A program made the position numbers and the translations under genes. From contig JAZBQD010000025.1 of the NCBI GenBank assembly GCA_036583965.1, positions 15,127,410-15,191,409 of the forward strand: a stretch of DNA of 64,000 nucleotides, read 5' to 3'. Positions 40,501 to 51,365 of the stretch are shown here, one piece after another. Origin of the DNA: Prunella strophiata. Its lineage: Eukaryota; Chordata; Aves; Passeriformes; Prunellidae. The notes under the pieces are model-generated. The model ran no database searches. It was not told where the DNA came from and was given only the letters and a program-made list of their open reading frames with translations. Every line of letters begins with the position of its first letter. The first letter of the stretch is position 1.

Positions 40501-42950
40501 ATGAGAGCAGGGGCTGGGGCTGGACAGCTGTGCTCTGCCAGAGGTTTTGGGTTTAAAGGTGACTTTTTTGATGTCTTGTGGGAGCTGGAAGCTCAATTTT
40601 GTTTGGTATTTGTGACTGTGTGCAAACAAAGCTTTGTGCTTTGTAGAAAGGTGTAATTGCAAACACCTGAATGGAAAACATGCAAATTCCCTTTTCCCTT
40701 GGGAAAGGAACAAGAAGACAACATGAACATGGCTGAAAGTAGATCAAACAACAAAACAGTCTGGGCAGGGACTGACAGCTTTTAAAGCCTGGATTCAGCC
40801 ACTGCCAGCCCAGGGATTGGCAGCAGCTTTGCAGGGTGGGGTAACTGCCCTGGGCTGTGTCCTGCTGGCTGTGATGCAGGGTGAAAGAGTGAAGATGTGA
40901 ACGACTTTCCCCACTGTCCTGATAGCCAAAATTATTTACACCCAAACTATTTTTCTGACCGTGGTTTGGAAGGCACAGAGCCACCAAACACCCTGATAGC
41001 TCCATTTAACAGGGACATCCTGCCAGAGCTGGGGAGCAGCAGGGCAGAGCTGAGCTTAAAGATTTGACAGTAACCCTGAAATTGCTGTTGAATTGAGAAG
41101 CCCCCTCAGTGAAGGGACATGTCACTGACCCACCCAGCCCCTCTCTCACATAAATCAAGGCCATGGTGCTCAGGGCTGCCAGAATGGCTGCAGGATAAAG
41201 CCCTGGCTTGGCACACTCAGAGTAGCTTTGCAAGGATCCTTCCTGAGGCCTGGGACTGAGCTACCAGAAGGGTGGAGGATGCAACTTCCAGGCTGCTGCT
41301 GCATCTTCTGAGACCAGCAGAAGGGTCCTGGGAACCCTTCTGGGACTTTTAGGATCCTCCTGCTGCTGGGGAAGGGCAGCTCCTGGAGGCCTTGCATTCC
41401 AGAGAGCATGACAGTCTCTCAGTCAAATATTCCTCATCAGAGGGTGATCAGAACTTCTGTCTCCATCTGCCCCAGGTGGGCAAGAAGGCCAGTGATGTCT
41501 GGCCTGGACCAGCCACAGTGTGGCCAGCAGGACCAGGACAGTGACCATTCCCTGTGCTGGGCACTGCTGAGGCACCTCCAGTGCTGGGCCCCTCATGACA
41601 GGAGAGACCTGGAGGGGCTGGAGGGGTCCAGGGAAAGGAACAGAGCTGGGAAGGGAATGGAGCATCAGGAGGGGCTGAGGGAGCTGGGAAAGGGGCTCAG
41701 CCTGGAGAAAAGGAGGCTCAGGGGGGACCTTGTGGCTCTGCACAACTCCTGACAGGAGGGGACAGCCAGGGGGGTCGGGCTCTGCTCCCAGGGAACAGGG
41801 ACAGGAGGAGAGGGAACGGCCTCAAGTTGTGCCAGGGGAGGTTTAGGTTGGATATGGGGAAAATTCCTTCATGGAAAGGGTGATCAGGCCCTGGCACAGC
41901 TGCCCAGGGCACTGGCAGAGTCTTAAAGTGTCCCCAAAAAGTGTTAATATGGTCAATTACAGGTTTGCCCAGAGAGGATGTGGAGTCTTCATCCTTGGAG
42001 ATGTTCAAAATGCAACCAGACATGGCCCTGAGCAGCCCACTCCATCCAACCTGTGCTGAGCAGAGGATGAGGCACTTCCTGAGGTCCCCTTCCAAACCCA
42101 GCCTTTCTGTACTGCAGCCAGAGCACACACACTCTCCTCTGTGTCTGCTCTGCAGTGAACACAGAGCCCTCTCCCCTTCTACCCCACCCAGGGTCCCCAC
42201 TGCAAGCTGGGAGAGGAGACACTGGAGCCCAAGCAGCTGGAGATCATAACTTATTGAGCTTCTCTTCATCCTAGGACACGAGCCAAGGGCTACAGAGACA
42301 GCTCCACCAGGTACAGCTACAACATCCCTCGCTTCAGCATTCCAAGTGAGCTCCTGCCCTAACTGGGGAGGCCAAGGGGGCAGTGCTGGGATGAGCTTCC
42401 TGCCCAGTGATGCATGAAAGTCTTCAGGCTAGAGAGCATTCTCCAAACACCCCCCAGCTCTTACCCAAACACCATGGTGCCATCTTTCCGGATGCCAAAC
42501 TGAGCGTTCTGTATGCCTCCAGAGTCTCTCACCAGCTTTCCATCGCTCACAACATTGCCAAGGCACTCTCCAGTTTCCATGTTAAAGTACCCGCCGTTCT
42601 GGGCCACCAGACACTTCCTGAGCTTTGCAGTCTCCTCCACGGGGGCTCTGCGTTGAGCCAGGCAGCCGCCGGCACCGCCCGGCTCCAGCACGGAGAAGGT
42701 TTTCAGGGGGTTCCTCACGAAAGTGAAGTGGCCGTAGATCGCCTTGCGGTCGCTGCCCTCCGGGTGGATGTACGAGACAAACGTCCTGGTGACAGCCACC
42801 GGCCCGGCCGTGCTGCTGTCGCCGGGCCACGCTTCGTGCGTGAGGTTTCCGTACTTGACGGGCTGGCAGTCCCTGACGTGCCGGTGGCCGTGCCGAGGCC
42901 CGTGCTGCCCGGGCGGGTACGGCTGCAGCAGGGGCTCGCCGGGGCCGCTC
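34349..42950 (-). CDS. NAGPA: NAGPA, mannose-6-phosphate uncovering enzyme; exons 2-11, exon 1 not found, frameshift in exon 3
   Basis: Joined minus-strand exons: 42465-42950, 39687-39827, 39024-39132, 38665-38793, 37674-37882, 36820-36867, 36360-36488, 35325-35456, 35116-35170, 34349-34592. The product removes GlcNAc from GlcNAc-phosphomannose on lysosomal enzymes in the trans-Golgi, exposing the mannose-6-phosphate sorting signal. Seen: a furin-like site RHVR before DCQPV, the phosphodiester-glycosidase domain with VAQNGGYFNMETGECLGNVV and NLDGGGSATL, Cys-rich EGF-like repeats, a transmembrane helix and a cytoplasmic tail with YHPL. All phases agree except exon 3, which is 141 bp where 140 would keep frame; as spliced canonically it meets TGA after about ten codons. 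Either a sequencing or assembly error, a shifted acceptor, or a real lesion. One EGF-like exon (36360-36488) is extra compared with human as I recall it. The signal-peptide exon is not visible. Confidence 0.94.
34697..35098 (-). repeat. CR1 LINE 3' fragment (between NAGPA exons)
   Basis: Plus strand reads atggaatcattcaggttgga, aagccctccaagatcatcga and later cctccc..gagcctccttttct, a subfamily distinct from the ccatgggcagggac type. It lies in the intron 34593-35115. Confidence 0.9.
35116..35170 (-). CDS. NAGPA: NAGPA exon, juxtamembrane linker
   Basis: 55 bp, acceptor ttccag, donor gtaagt, phase 1 to 2. It reads VGQCLASQEKSEEKFSLS, aligning with human VKQCLQPPEATLRAGELSFF. A nearer AG (35145/35144) puts a TGA in frame, so the upstream acceptor is chosen. 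It abuts the CR1 copy ending near 35098. Confidence 0.88.
35325..35456 (-). CDS. NAGPA: NAGPA exon, last EGF-like unit
   Basis: 132 bp, acceptor ccccag, donor gtatcc, phase 1/1. It reads ECPLGWFGPGCRSRCACDHS then CPCDPETGSCNITHHRALQD, matching human ECPLGWHGPGCQRPCKCEHH and following. NIT is a potential N-glycosylation site. Confidence 0.95.
35641..35862 (-). repeat. CR1 LINE 3' fragment
   Basis: Plus strand begins agaatcatggaatggtttga and carries the ccatgggcaggaatatcttt and ttccagggatggggcagcca blocks. It lies in a NAGPA intron. Confidence 0.9.
36360..36488 (-). CDS. NAGPA: NAGPA extra EGF-like exon
   Basis: 129 bp, exactly 43 codons, phase 1/1, acceptor ctgcag, donor gtaagg. It reads ACAPGSFGQSCSQKCQCQHG, SSCDPVHGTCSCPAGFYGTS and CEH with eight cysteines spaced like a laminin/EGF-type unit. 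The human protein, as I recall it, goes straight from the preceding unit to ECPLGWHG, so this module is additional. A symmetrical phase-1 exon can be gained or skipped without frame change. Confidence 0.88.
36820..36867 (-). CDS. NAGPA: NAGPA exon 7, short EGF segment
   Basis: 48 bp, acceptor catag, donor gtaaat, phase 1/1. It reads AGCLCDAGWTGSNCTE, closing an EGF unit as in human GCRCDAGWTGSNCSE. The size and the phases at both ends confirm it. Confidence 0.92.
37674..37882 (-). CDS. NAGPA: NAGPA exon 6, end of catalytic domain and first EGF-like repeats
   Basis: 209 bp, acceptor ccccag, donor gtgagt, phase 2 to 1. It reads SFDSMWRCPRSISTVVCVHE, then Cys-rich PPDCSGHGLCVAGHCHCHGP and LDCGPANCSLRGVCSA, a pair of EGF-like units. 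High GC with many CpGs. Confidence 0.95.
38665..38793 (-). CDS. NAGPA: NAGPA exon 5, catalytic domain with GGGSAT motif
   Basis: 129 bp, acceptor ttgcag, donor gtaggt, phase 2/2. It reads VNLWEMAEFLKQQGVINAIN then LDGGGSATLVLNGTLANYPS. The D-G-G-G-S-A-T motif is the signature of the phosphodiester glycosidase fold. It has a potential N-glycosylation site NGT. Confidence 0.96.
39024..39132 (-). CDS. NAGPA: NAGPA exon 4, catalytic domain
   Basis: 109 bp, acceptor ctgcag, donor gtaagg, phase 1 to 2. It reads GTFDKFINVISARTAVGHDR then QGRLVLVHVDGQTESR. Good family match. Confidence 0.95.
39391..39617 (+). repeat. CR1 LINE 3' fragment
   Basis: Sense on the plus strand, antisense to NAGPA. It runs from aggaattcttggctgtgagg through ggatccctggaagtgtccaa to the terminus ctgttccatgattctatgaa. 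It ends about 70 bp past the donor side of NAGPA exon 3. Confidence 0.9.
39687..39827 (-). CDS. NAGPA: NAGPA exon 3 with apparent 1-base insertion
   Basis: 141 bp, acceptor ccccag, donor gtaaac. The start reads YLSEEE in the frame set by exon 2, but LDEGNPFVQLVSGVVWLLRN is one base out of that frame. The extra base lies in the ggctcc stretch (about 39804-39809); without it the join would read EEEVLDEG, as in human EEEVLDTE. AG dinucleotides 13 or 16 bases downstream could restore frame at the cost of five to six residues. Confidence 0.9.
40043..40067 (+). repeat. Short CR1 terminus echo
   Basis: About 25 bases (ctgttccatgattctatgaa and agttg) identical to the end of the CR1 copy at 39593-39617, including five bases beyond the ATTCTATG end. 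It may be a local duplication or gene-conversion trace. Confidence 0.6.
41595..42060 (+). repeat. CR1 LINE 3' fragments, composite
   Basis: Sense orientation. An older copy (gagaaaaggaggctcagggg, gggaggtttaggttggatat) is interrupted near 41920 and followed by a piece of another subfamily (gcccagagaggatgtggagt, gatgttcaaaatgcaaccag). Two insertions or a recombination between copies. Confidence 0.8.
42465..42950 (-). CDS. NAGPA: NAGPA exon 2, propeptide and catalytic domain start
   Basis: 486 bp, acceptor gttgcag, donor gtaaga, phase 2 in and phase 2 out. It encodes the prosegment with the furin-like RHVR|DC junction, then FSVLEPGGAGGCLAQRRAPV, VAQNGGYFNMETGECLGNVV and SGGIQNAQFGIRKDGTMVFG, all conserved in the uncovering enzyme. 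Very GC-rich at its 5' side. The 34-bp minisatellite starts about 155 bp upstream. Confidence 0.95.
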
Positions 42951-43105
42951 CTGCAACGACAACGCCCCCCAGGCCGCAACGCGGGGTGAGGGCGGCGCAG
43001 CTCGGGTGGCACGGCCTGACACCCCGGCCCCTTTCCCCGCGCCACGCTGTGACCACCGCCGTTCAAGGCGGCGCCTCCCGCGTCCCCCGCTTCCGCCCGA
43101 CTTGG

Positions 43106-46100
43106 CACGCCGCACCCCCACAGGGACACGGATGGGAACCGGGACAGATCCCACAGGGACACGGATGGGAACCGGGACAAATCCCTCAGGGACACGGGCC
43201 GGGAACCGGGACAAATCCACAGGGGACACGGGCCGGGAACCGGGACAGATCCCACAGGGACACGGGCCGGGAACCGGGACAGATCCCACAGGGACACGGG
43301 ATGGAACCGGGACAAATCCCACGGGGACACGGGCCGGGAACCGGGACAGATCCCACAGGGACACGGATGGGAACCGGGACAAATCCACAGGGGACACGGG
43401 ATGGAACCGGGACAAATCCCTCAGGGACACGGGATGGAACCGGGACAAATCCCACAGGACACGGGATGGGAACCGGGACAAATCCCACAGGGACACGGAT
43501 GGGAACCGGGACAAATCCCTCAGGGACACGGGATGGAACCGGGACAAATCCCTCAGGGACACGGGATGGAACCGGGACAAATCCCTCAGGGACACGGGAT
43601 GGGAACCGGGACAAATCCCACAGGGACACGGGATGGGAACCGGGACAAATCCCACAGGGACACGGGCCGGGAACCGGGACAAATCCCACGGGGACACGGG
43701 CCGGGAACCGGGACAAATCCCTCAGGGACACGGGATGGGAACCGGGACAAATCCCTCAGGGACACGGGATGGGAACCGGGACAAATCCCACAGGGACACG
43801 GGCCGGGAACCGGGACAGATCCCACAGGGACACGGGATGGAACCGGGACAAATCCCTCAGGGACACGGGATGGAACCGGGACAAATCCCACAGGGACACG
43901 GATGGGAACCGGGACAGATCCCACGGGGACACGGGATGGGAACCGGGACAAATCCCTCAGGGACACGGGATGGAACCGGGACAAATCCACAGGGGACACG
44001 GGCCGGGAACCGGGACAGATCCCACAGGGACACGGGCCGGGAACCGGGACAGATCCCACGGGGACACGGGATGGGAACCGGGACAAATCCCACAGGGACA
44101 CGGGATGGGAACCGGGACAGATCCCACAGGGACACGGGCCGGGAACCGGGACAGATCCCACAGGGACACGGGATGGGAACCGGGACAAATCCCACAGGGA
44201 CACGGGATGGGAACCGGGACAAATCCCACGGGGACACGGGCCGGGAACCGGGACAAATCCCACGGGGACACGGGCCGGGAACCGGGACAAATCCCACGGG
44301 GACACGGGATGGGAACCGGGACAGATCCCACGGGGACACGGGCCGGGAACCGGGACAAATCCCTCAGGGACACGGGATGGAACCGGGACAAATCCACAGG
44401 GGACACGGGCCGGGAACCGGGACAAATCCACAGGGGACACGGGCCGGGAACCGGGACAAATCCCACGGGGACACGGGCCGGGAACCGGGACAGATCCCAC
44501 GGGGACACGGGCCGGGAACCGGGACAGATCCCACAGGGACACGGGCCGGGAACCGGGACAGATCCCACGGGGACACGGGATGGGAACCGGGACAAATCCC
44601 TCAGGGACACGGGCCGGGAACCGGGACAGATCCCACAGGGACACGGGCCGGGAACCGGGACAAATCCCACGGGGACACGGGATGGGAACCGGGACAGATC
44701 CCACAGGGACACGGGCCGGGAACCGGGACAAATCCCACAGGGACACGGGCCGGGAACCGGGACAGATCCCACAGGGACACGGGCCGGGAACCGGACAAAT
44801 CCCACAGGGACAACGGGCCGGGAACCGGGACAAATCCCACAGGGACACGGATGGGAACCGGGACAAATCCCTCAGGGACACGGGCCGGGAACCGGACAGA
44901 TCCCACGGGGACACGGGCCGGAACCGGGACAGATCCCACAGGGACACGGGCCGGAACCGGGACAGATCCCACAGGGACCGGGCCGGGAACCGGGACAGAT
45001 CCCACAGGGACACGGGATGGGAACCGGGACAGATCCCACAGGGACACGGGCCGGGAACCGGGACAAATCCCACAGGGAAACGGGCCGGGAACCGGGACGG
45101 ATCCCACGGGGACACGGGCCGGGAACCGGGACAGATCCCACAGGGACACGGGCCGGGAACCGGACAAATCCCACAGGGACACGGGCCGGGAACCGGGACA
45201 AATCCCACAGGGACACGGCCGGGAACCGGGACAGATCCCACAGGGACCGGGCCGGGAACCGGGACAAATCCCCAGGGACACGGGCCGGGAACCGGACAAA
45301 TCCCACAGGGACACGGGCCGGGAACCGGGACGGATCCCACAGGGACACGGCCGGGAACCGGGACAGATCCCACAGGGACACGGGCCGGGAACCGGACAGA
45401 TCCCACGGGGACACGGGATGGGAACCGGGACAAAATCCCACAGGGAACGGGATGGGAACCGGGACAAATCCCACAGGGACCACGGGATGGGAACCGGGAC
45501 AAATCCCACAGGACACGGGATGGAACCGGGACAAATCCCACAGGGACACGGGCCGGAACCGGGACAGATCCCACGGGGACACGGGATGGGAACCGGGACA
45601 AATCCCACAGGGACACGGCCGGGAACCGGACAAATCCCACAGGGACACGGATGGGAACCGGGACAAATCCCACAGGGACACGGGCCGGGAACGGGACAAA
45701 TCCCACAGGACACGGGATGGGAACCGGACAAATCCCACAGGGACCACGGGCCGGGAACCGGGAACAAATCCCACAGGGACACGGGATGGGAACCGGGACA
45801 AATCCCACAGGGACACGGGCCGGGAACCGGGACAAATCCCACAGGGACACGGGATGGGAACCGGGACAAATCCCACAGGGACACGGGCCGGGAACCGGGA
45901 CAAATCCCTCAGGGACACGGGATGGGAACCGGGACAAATCCCACAGGGACACGGGCCGGGAACCGGGACAGATCCCACGGGGACACGGGCCGGGAACCGG
46001 GACAAATCCCACAGGGACACGGGATGGGAACCGGGACAAATCCCACAGGGACACGGGATGGGAACCGGGACAGATCCCACAGGGACACGGGCCGGGAACC

Positions 46101-46878
46101 GGGACAAATCCCACAGGGAAACGGGCCGGGAAACGGGACGGGATCCCACAGGGAAAGGGCCGGGAACCGGGACGTGACCACAGGGACACGGGATGGGAAC
46201 CGGGACAAATCCCACAGGGACACGGGCCGGGAACCGGGACAGATCCCTCAGGGACACGGGCCGGGAACCGGGACAGATCCCACGGGACACGGGATGGGAA
46301 CCGGGACAGATCCCACAGGGACACGGGCCGGGAACCGGGACAGATCCCACAGGGACACGGGATGGGAACCGGGACAAATCCTACAGGGACACGGGCCGGG
46401 AACCAGGGACAAATCCCACAGGGACACGGGCCGGGAACTGGGACAGATCCCACAGGGACACGGGCCGGGAACCGGGACAGATCCCACAGGGACACGGGCC
46501 GGGAACCGGGACAAATCCCACAGGGAAACGGGCCGGGAACCGGGACGGATCCCACAGGGACACGGGATGGGAACCGGGACAAATCCCACAGGGACACGGG
46601 CCGGGAACCGGGACAGATCCCACAGGGACACGGGATGGGAACCGGGACAGATCCCACAGGACACGGGATGGGAACGGGACAGATCCCACAGGGACACGGG
46701 CCGGGACCGGGACAAATCCCACAGGGACACGGGATGGGAACCGGGACAAATCCCACAGGGACACGGGATGGGAACCGGGACAAATCCCTCAGGGACACGG
46801 GCCGGGAACCGGGACGGATCCCACAGGGACACGGGCCGGGAACCGGGACAAATCCCACAGGGACACGGGATGGGAACC
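43106..46878 (+). repeat. 34-bp G-rich minisatellite, about 110 copies
   Basis: The unit is gggacacgggccgggaaccg followed by ggacaaatcccaca (34 bp). Variant positions are gcc/gat or at in the centre, aaatcc/agatcc, and caca/ctca/cacg at the end. Each unit carries four GGG runs with loops of 4, 2 and 4 bases, a standard G-quadruplex motif on the plus strand. The array begins 155 bp upstream of NAGPA exon 2, on the template strand of that gene. Because 34 is not a multiple of three, the array is open in all frames on both strands and yields spurious frames longer than 1000 codons. Confidence 0.97.
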
Positions 46879-47190
46879 CGGCTCTTTCTCCACAGCACCT
46901 CTGACATTCAGGTGTCACAGACAGCAGAGCACATTACAGCCACTGCAGATCCACCAACCCCCCTCAGAGGATTAATAGTGTGTCCATTTTCCACAAGGTA
47001 AAAATAACTACACTGAGGGAATGATGGCACATTGAGGCAGCTCTGGGTTATCCTGAACCTAACTTCAGTGGCTGGATCCTCTGGTACCCCATGGCTACTG
47101 GAGTAATGATGAAAATGAGCTGTAGTTTACAAACCTGGGGATATTCTCTTTCAAGAAATGTCTTAGTCAAATACATGATTAAAAGAATTA

Positions 47191-47450
47191 AATCACAGAA
47201 TCATGGAATGGTTTGCGTAAGAAGGGACTTAAAGATCATCCAGTTCCACCCCTGCCATGGGCAGGGACACCTTCCACCATCCCAAGTTGCTCCAAGCCCC
47301 ATCCAACGTGGCCTTGGGCACTGCCAGGGGTCCAGGGGCAGCCACAGCTGCTCTGGGCACCCTGTGCCAGGGCCTGCCCACCCTCCCAGGGAACAATTCC
47401 TTCCCAATATCCCATCTAACCCTGCCCTCTGCCACTTGTCCTATCACCAC
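47191..47450 (-). repeat. CR1 LINE 3' fragment
   Basis: Plus strand begins aatcacagaatcatggaatg and contains ccatgggcagggacaccttc and the caggg..ccaccctcccaggg block. Confidence 0.92.
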
Positions 47451-49531
47451 ATTTTCATCAGTGTTTATACTGCTGGAGTGGAATTTAATGGGGTGATAGT
47501 GACACTCAGCCTGCTCAGAGAGAGGGCAGGCAGCAGCTTGGTTTACTCAACGAGTAGTAATTATGTCCATGTTTGCCCATAGTAGCAAAACTCTTTACTA
47601 AGGCATTCGAGGACTGAGGTATTTGAGGAGAAACATTCCTCCACTCTCAGCCTGTGGTTCACTTGCAGCAGGGGCTTTGCCCACCTCAGACATGCAGCAG
47701 GTTCTCCACAGGCCACACTCCCTTCTGGTGGGGATGGGGAGCCCTGGACACACAGCATTCCCCTTGTCTTACCACATTGCCAACGTCCCTCCCCAGCTCT
47801 CTTCAGGCCTTGATCCCATAAATGAGGTGGTACAAGGGCAGGAGCCACCCCTGTGCCCTGGGCACCGGGGCTGTGGAGCCACAAGCTTGAGTCTGTATTG
47901 CAGGAGGAGAACCCAGTGTTTCCATAGCCAGTGGATTATGCCTCAGCTTTCCCAGGATAAGCATGCCTGGTTCAGGTAAATAAATGTGCTGTTGTCTCAG
48001 GTGTCTTGCAGGTGGGAAAATGTAGTTTTATGTCACAAATTAACCAGAAAACTCCCTTAGGACAAGCCAGTACATTAAAAGATCTTAGCTAATGGGTTAT
48101 TATGCCTCCAGTTTATTCAGCCATGGAGAACTGCAGGTGTCCTGCTTGTGTTTCCAGCTGGAAACAAGCTGTCCAGTGGAACTCCAGGGTGGCCTAAAGG
48201 TGATTTCATGGTCTAAACTCAGCTGTACATAAAACATGAGTAGGGCACTCGAGTTTGTGCTTGGTCTTTTGCTTGAACAACTTCACCTTTCCACAGGGAT
48301 CTTCATGTACTAAGGGTTCCAGTGGGAGGCTTCCACACAGTTCCCAAACTCACCCAGTCTTTTCCATGGCTTACAAGAGTCTGGAATCACAACATGCAGT
48401 GTAGAATCCACAGGCCAAAAGTCACCTTTGAAAATCCACAGGGAACAGAAACCTCTTCCAAATTGGAATCAGAAACAAAGCAATATTTGAAAAACTAAAA
48501 ATCTCTCTTTTCCGTATAGTGCCTTTGCTTTTCAGTTTACTTTCATCTCTAAAGCAGCTCCTTCCACCTAATTAATATGAAGTGTAAATGGAGTACAAAG
48601 GACTTGTTTTTCCAGAAGTGCTCAGAGGAAAGGGTGGCATTGCCAGAATTCCAGTGTTTGTTTTGCAGAGACACATGATTTCCCCACTAATTGAGATAAC
48701 TACCTACTGTTAAAGATAACCAGTTTCCATTCCAGGTTGTGTCACAACCACATTCATGTCCCCAAAATGCAGGGTCTAAAGTACAGGGGCTGGGAAAACA
48801 CCTTGTGACCACACTGAGCTTTGGTATGAAGACACAACCCCAGCCCTAACTGAAGTCTTAGTCTAAGTTAGGCTATAAAACAGAATTTCTCTGTTTTATC
48901 CACTCAGTGGAGGTCAGCCAGTGGGTGTTTTTTTCTGTTATCAGAGTGAAAATCATGAGAGGAATGTGCATGCTGATGTCTAGACCTAATACTAATTCCA
49001 ATTATATATTGGAATATAGGGCAGATATTCTTCTGTCTTGAGCCTCAAGTTCAGTCCAGCTCTGAAAATTTGGGCATGACTGCAAGGAATTCAGGAAGAA
49101 TTTTATCCTTTTCCTGCAATTTGAAAATTTTGTGCTCTGAAAAAAACTTGTCTGATAATTCCTAATTTGAATTTCCCTGTGGTTATCAGCCATATACACT
49201 GGCTTTGCTTTTCCTCATTATCTTCCTTCTTCCTCTTCTATGTCCTGGGAGAGATAAAAAATGTATTTCTATAACCTAAACATGTACCTGCTTGAAAAGT
49301 TGTCTAAGCCAATACAGACCATTCAGGGGACACTGTCTTTGGGAAGTTGTGTAAAAATTTCCTAAGTCACTTCTTTTACTTTCACTCCTTCCTTAGGGAT
49401 TTTTGGGTGAGGATAAAATGAATAAAGCAGATAAAAAAGCAGCTGGTGAGGTTAAAAGGCAGCAACTGCAAGAAGGGTGTAGAGTTTGGAGTGTTTGAGG
49501 GAAAAGGAGCATTAAAAGTGTCTTTTCATGC

Positions 49532-49602
49532 AGTGGTTTGGAATAAGATGATCTGTAAGGTCCTTTGCAATCCAAACTCTTCATTGATTCTGTGATCCTG
49601 TG
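49532..49602 (+). repeat. CR1 LINE terminal fragment
   Basis: Only the extreme 3' end remains: gatgatctgtaaggtccttt then ccaaactcttcattgattct. Confidence 0.75.
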
Positions 49603-50136
49603 CCATTTTCCCTTCCAACAGGAAGGTTGGAAGGCTTGGTGAAAAGTTTATGATAAACAGCTGACATTAGATGAGGTAAAGCAGGTGCAGGTACTAAACA
49701 TTAACATCAATTCAGTATTTTAGAACATGGGGATTGATAGAGGAACATTAGGGTATCCCTCCAAACACCACGGGCTTTTCATCTCCAAGGCAAAGCCCAG
49801 GGTGTCCCAGCAGCCCCAGACCAGGCCCTGGGCTCAGTGCTGGGCCACCTGCAGTGGCATTTCAGGCCACCTGTTCTGCAGCCAACTCCTTTCATCTCCA
49901 CTGTGGCAGGGGTTGTGCTTTAGAAATGGAGCAAAAAGAGAACAAGAAGGAGAAGCAAATTGCCTTGCTGTTATAAATGGCCATGACTTATCCCTCAGGA
50001 TATAGCACAGTGCTGGTGCTCTGAGCCCTTTGGAGTCATGTTGAGTTTGTGAGGAGTTAGCCTGTACCCTGCAGTGTAGTGTGATTGGTGCAAATACTTG
50101 TTACTGGGATATTCCATGTTATTTTTGCAGTGCAAA

Positions 50137-50177
50137 TTAAAAAAGAAAAGAAAACAAAAAAAGAAAACAAAAAAGAG
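50137..50177. repeat. A-rich simple repeat
   Basis: A runs broken by G or C in an aaaagaaaac-like pattern. No linked retroposed gene recognised. Confidence 0.8.
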
Positions 50178-50644
50178 TGGGTTTTAAAAGGTTTCAACTA
50201 GATATATCACGTGGCTATAAGAGTAATCAGGGTAGCAGCAGGTTGGCATGAGATTTGCTTGAGACATTTGAATTGGAGACTTCTGGGATGAGAGAAGTTC
50301 CATTTGTGAGAGGGATTTTGGCTGCTCTATCTCTGTTTATTGCATTTCATCAAGGGCAGGAGGACTGGGCATGGAGCTGAAATAGACTATTTCTAGGGTA
50401 AGTGCAAAGGGCATTTCCAAACTTTCTGAAATGGTCAGGAAGAAGAGACAGGAAATAAACAGAAAAGTAATTTGCATTTTGCATTACAATGGTTCACGGC
50501 AAGGAGCTGTCAGGTGAGATAGGAGGGACTGAAACGAGGGATTCCCACAAGATCAGACCTCCTGCAGGTGGGAATGGATGTGTGTCTGCCACAGGGCTGT
50601 GTGTGTAACAGCAGGACGGGATGTGGGGCTTTTCCTGAGGAAAC

Positions 50645-50815
50645 CTTGGCTCTCCAGGGAATGGGCACAGCCCCGAGGCTGCCAGAGCTCCAGAAGAGTT
50701 TGGACAATGCTCTCAGGGATGCCCAGGGTGGGATTGTTGGGGTGTTTGTGCAGGGCCAGGAGCTGGGCTGGATGATCCCTGTGGGTCTTTCCCACTCAGA
50801 AGATTCTGATTCCAT
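50645..50815 (+). repeat. CR1 LINE 3' fragment
   Basis: Same subfamily as 18650-19060: ctctccagggaatgggcaca, ccgaggctgccagagctcca, ctggatgatccctgtgggtc. Confidence 0.88.
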
Positions 50816-51099
50816 GCTTTGTCAGTAGAAAAATACGCATTTTGAGCAGAATCTTTAAGCAAACATTCCAGGCTTTGTTTTGTTGTGGAACTAGTCTGCC
50901 CACACTCGTAATTAGTTGTATGTTTTAAAAGGGAACAATGGTTTCATTGTTACCACCTACTTGCTGTTTGGCAATATGGAGAGTTACGCTGGAAATGCAA
51001 CATCTGACATCTGCCTTTGCCAAAGGGGGCAAAGAAACGTAACTGGAACAGCAGGATACCCTTCAGATGGGAGGCCACAGGGGTCTGCAGAGAGAATAA

Positions 51100-51365
51100 T
51101 GGAATTGTGAAATTTCCTGGTTGGGAAAAGTCTCACAGGGATCATCCAGCCCAGCTCCTGGCCCTGCACAGACCCCCACCAATCCCACCCTGGGCATCCC
51201 TGAGATCATTGTCCAAACACTCCTGGAGCTCTGGCAGCCTCGGGGCCGTGCCCATTCCCTGGGCAGTGCCCAGCACCCTCTGGGAGAAGAACCTTTCCTG
51301 ATATCCAACCTAAACCTGCCCTGGCACAGCTCAAGCCCTTCCTTTAGGTCCTGTCCCTGGTCACC
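51100..51365 (-). repeat. CR1 LINE 3' fragment
   Basis: Reverse complement of the subfamily at 50645: gatcatccagcccagctcct, gccattccctgggcagtgcc type, gatatccaacctaaacctgc. With the 50645 copy it forms a loose inverted pair about 285 bp apart. Confidence 0.88.

Noticed and set aside
42951..43105. NAGPA signal-peptide exon in the GC-rich DNA just upstream of exon 2
   Set aside because: The minus strand has no ATG followed by a hydrophobic run there, and the segment directly precedes the gttgcag acceptor.
43106..46878. CRISPR array (direct repeats of about 34 bp)
   Set aside because: There are no unique spacers; units are contiguous and differ at fixed sites. The host is an animal nuclear genome.
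42407..47001. Frames of more than 1000 codons on both strands over the minisatellite
   Set aside because: They arise because a 34-bp unit without stops is open in every frame. The predicted peptides are pure repeat, have no domain, and overlap the real NAGPA exon 2 antisense.
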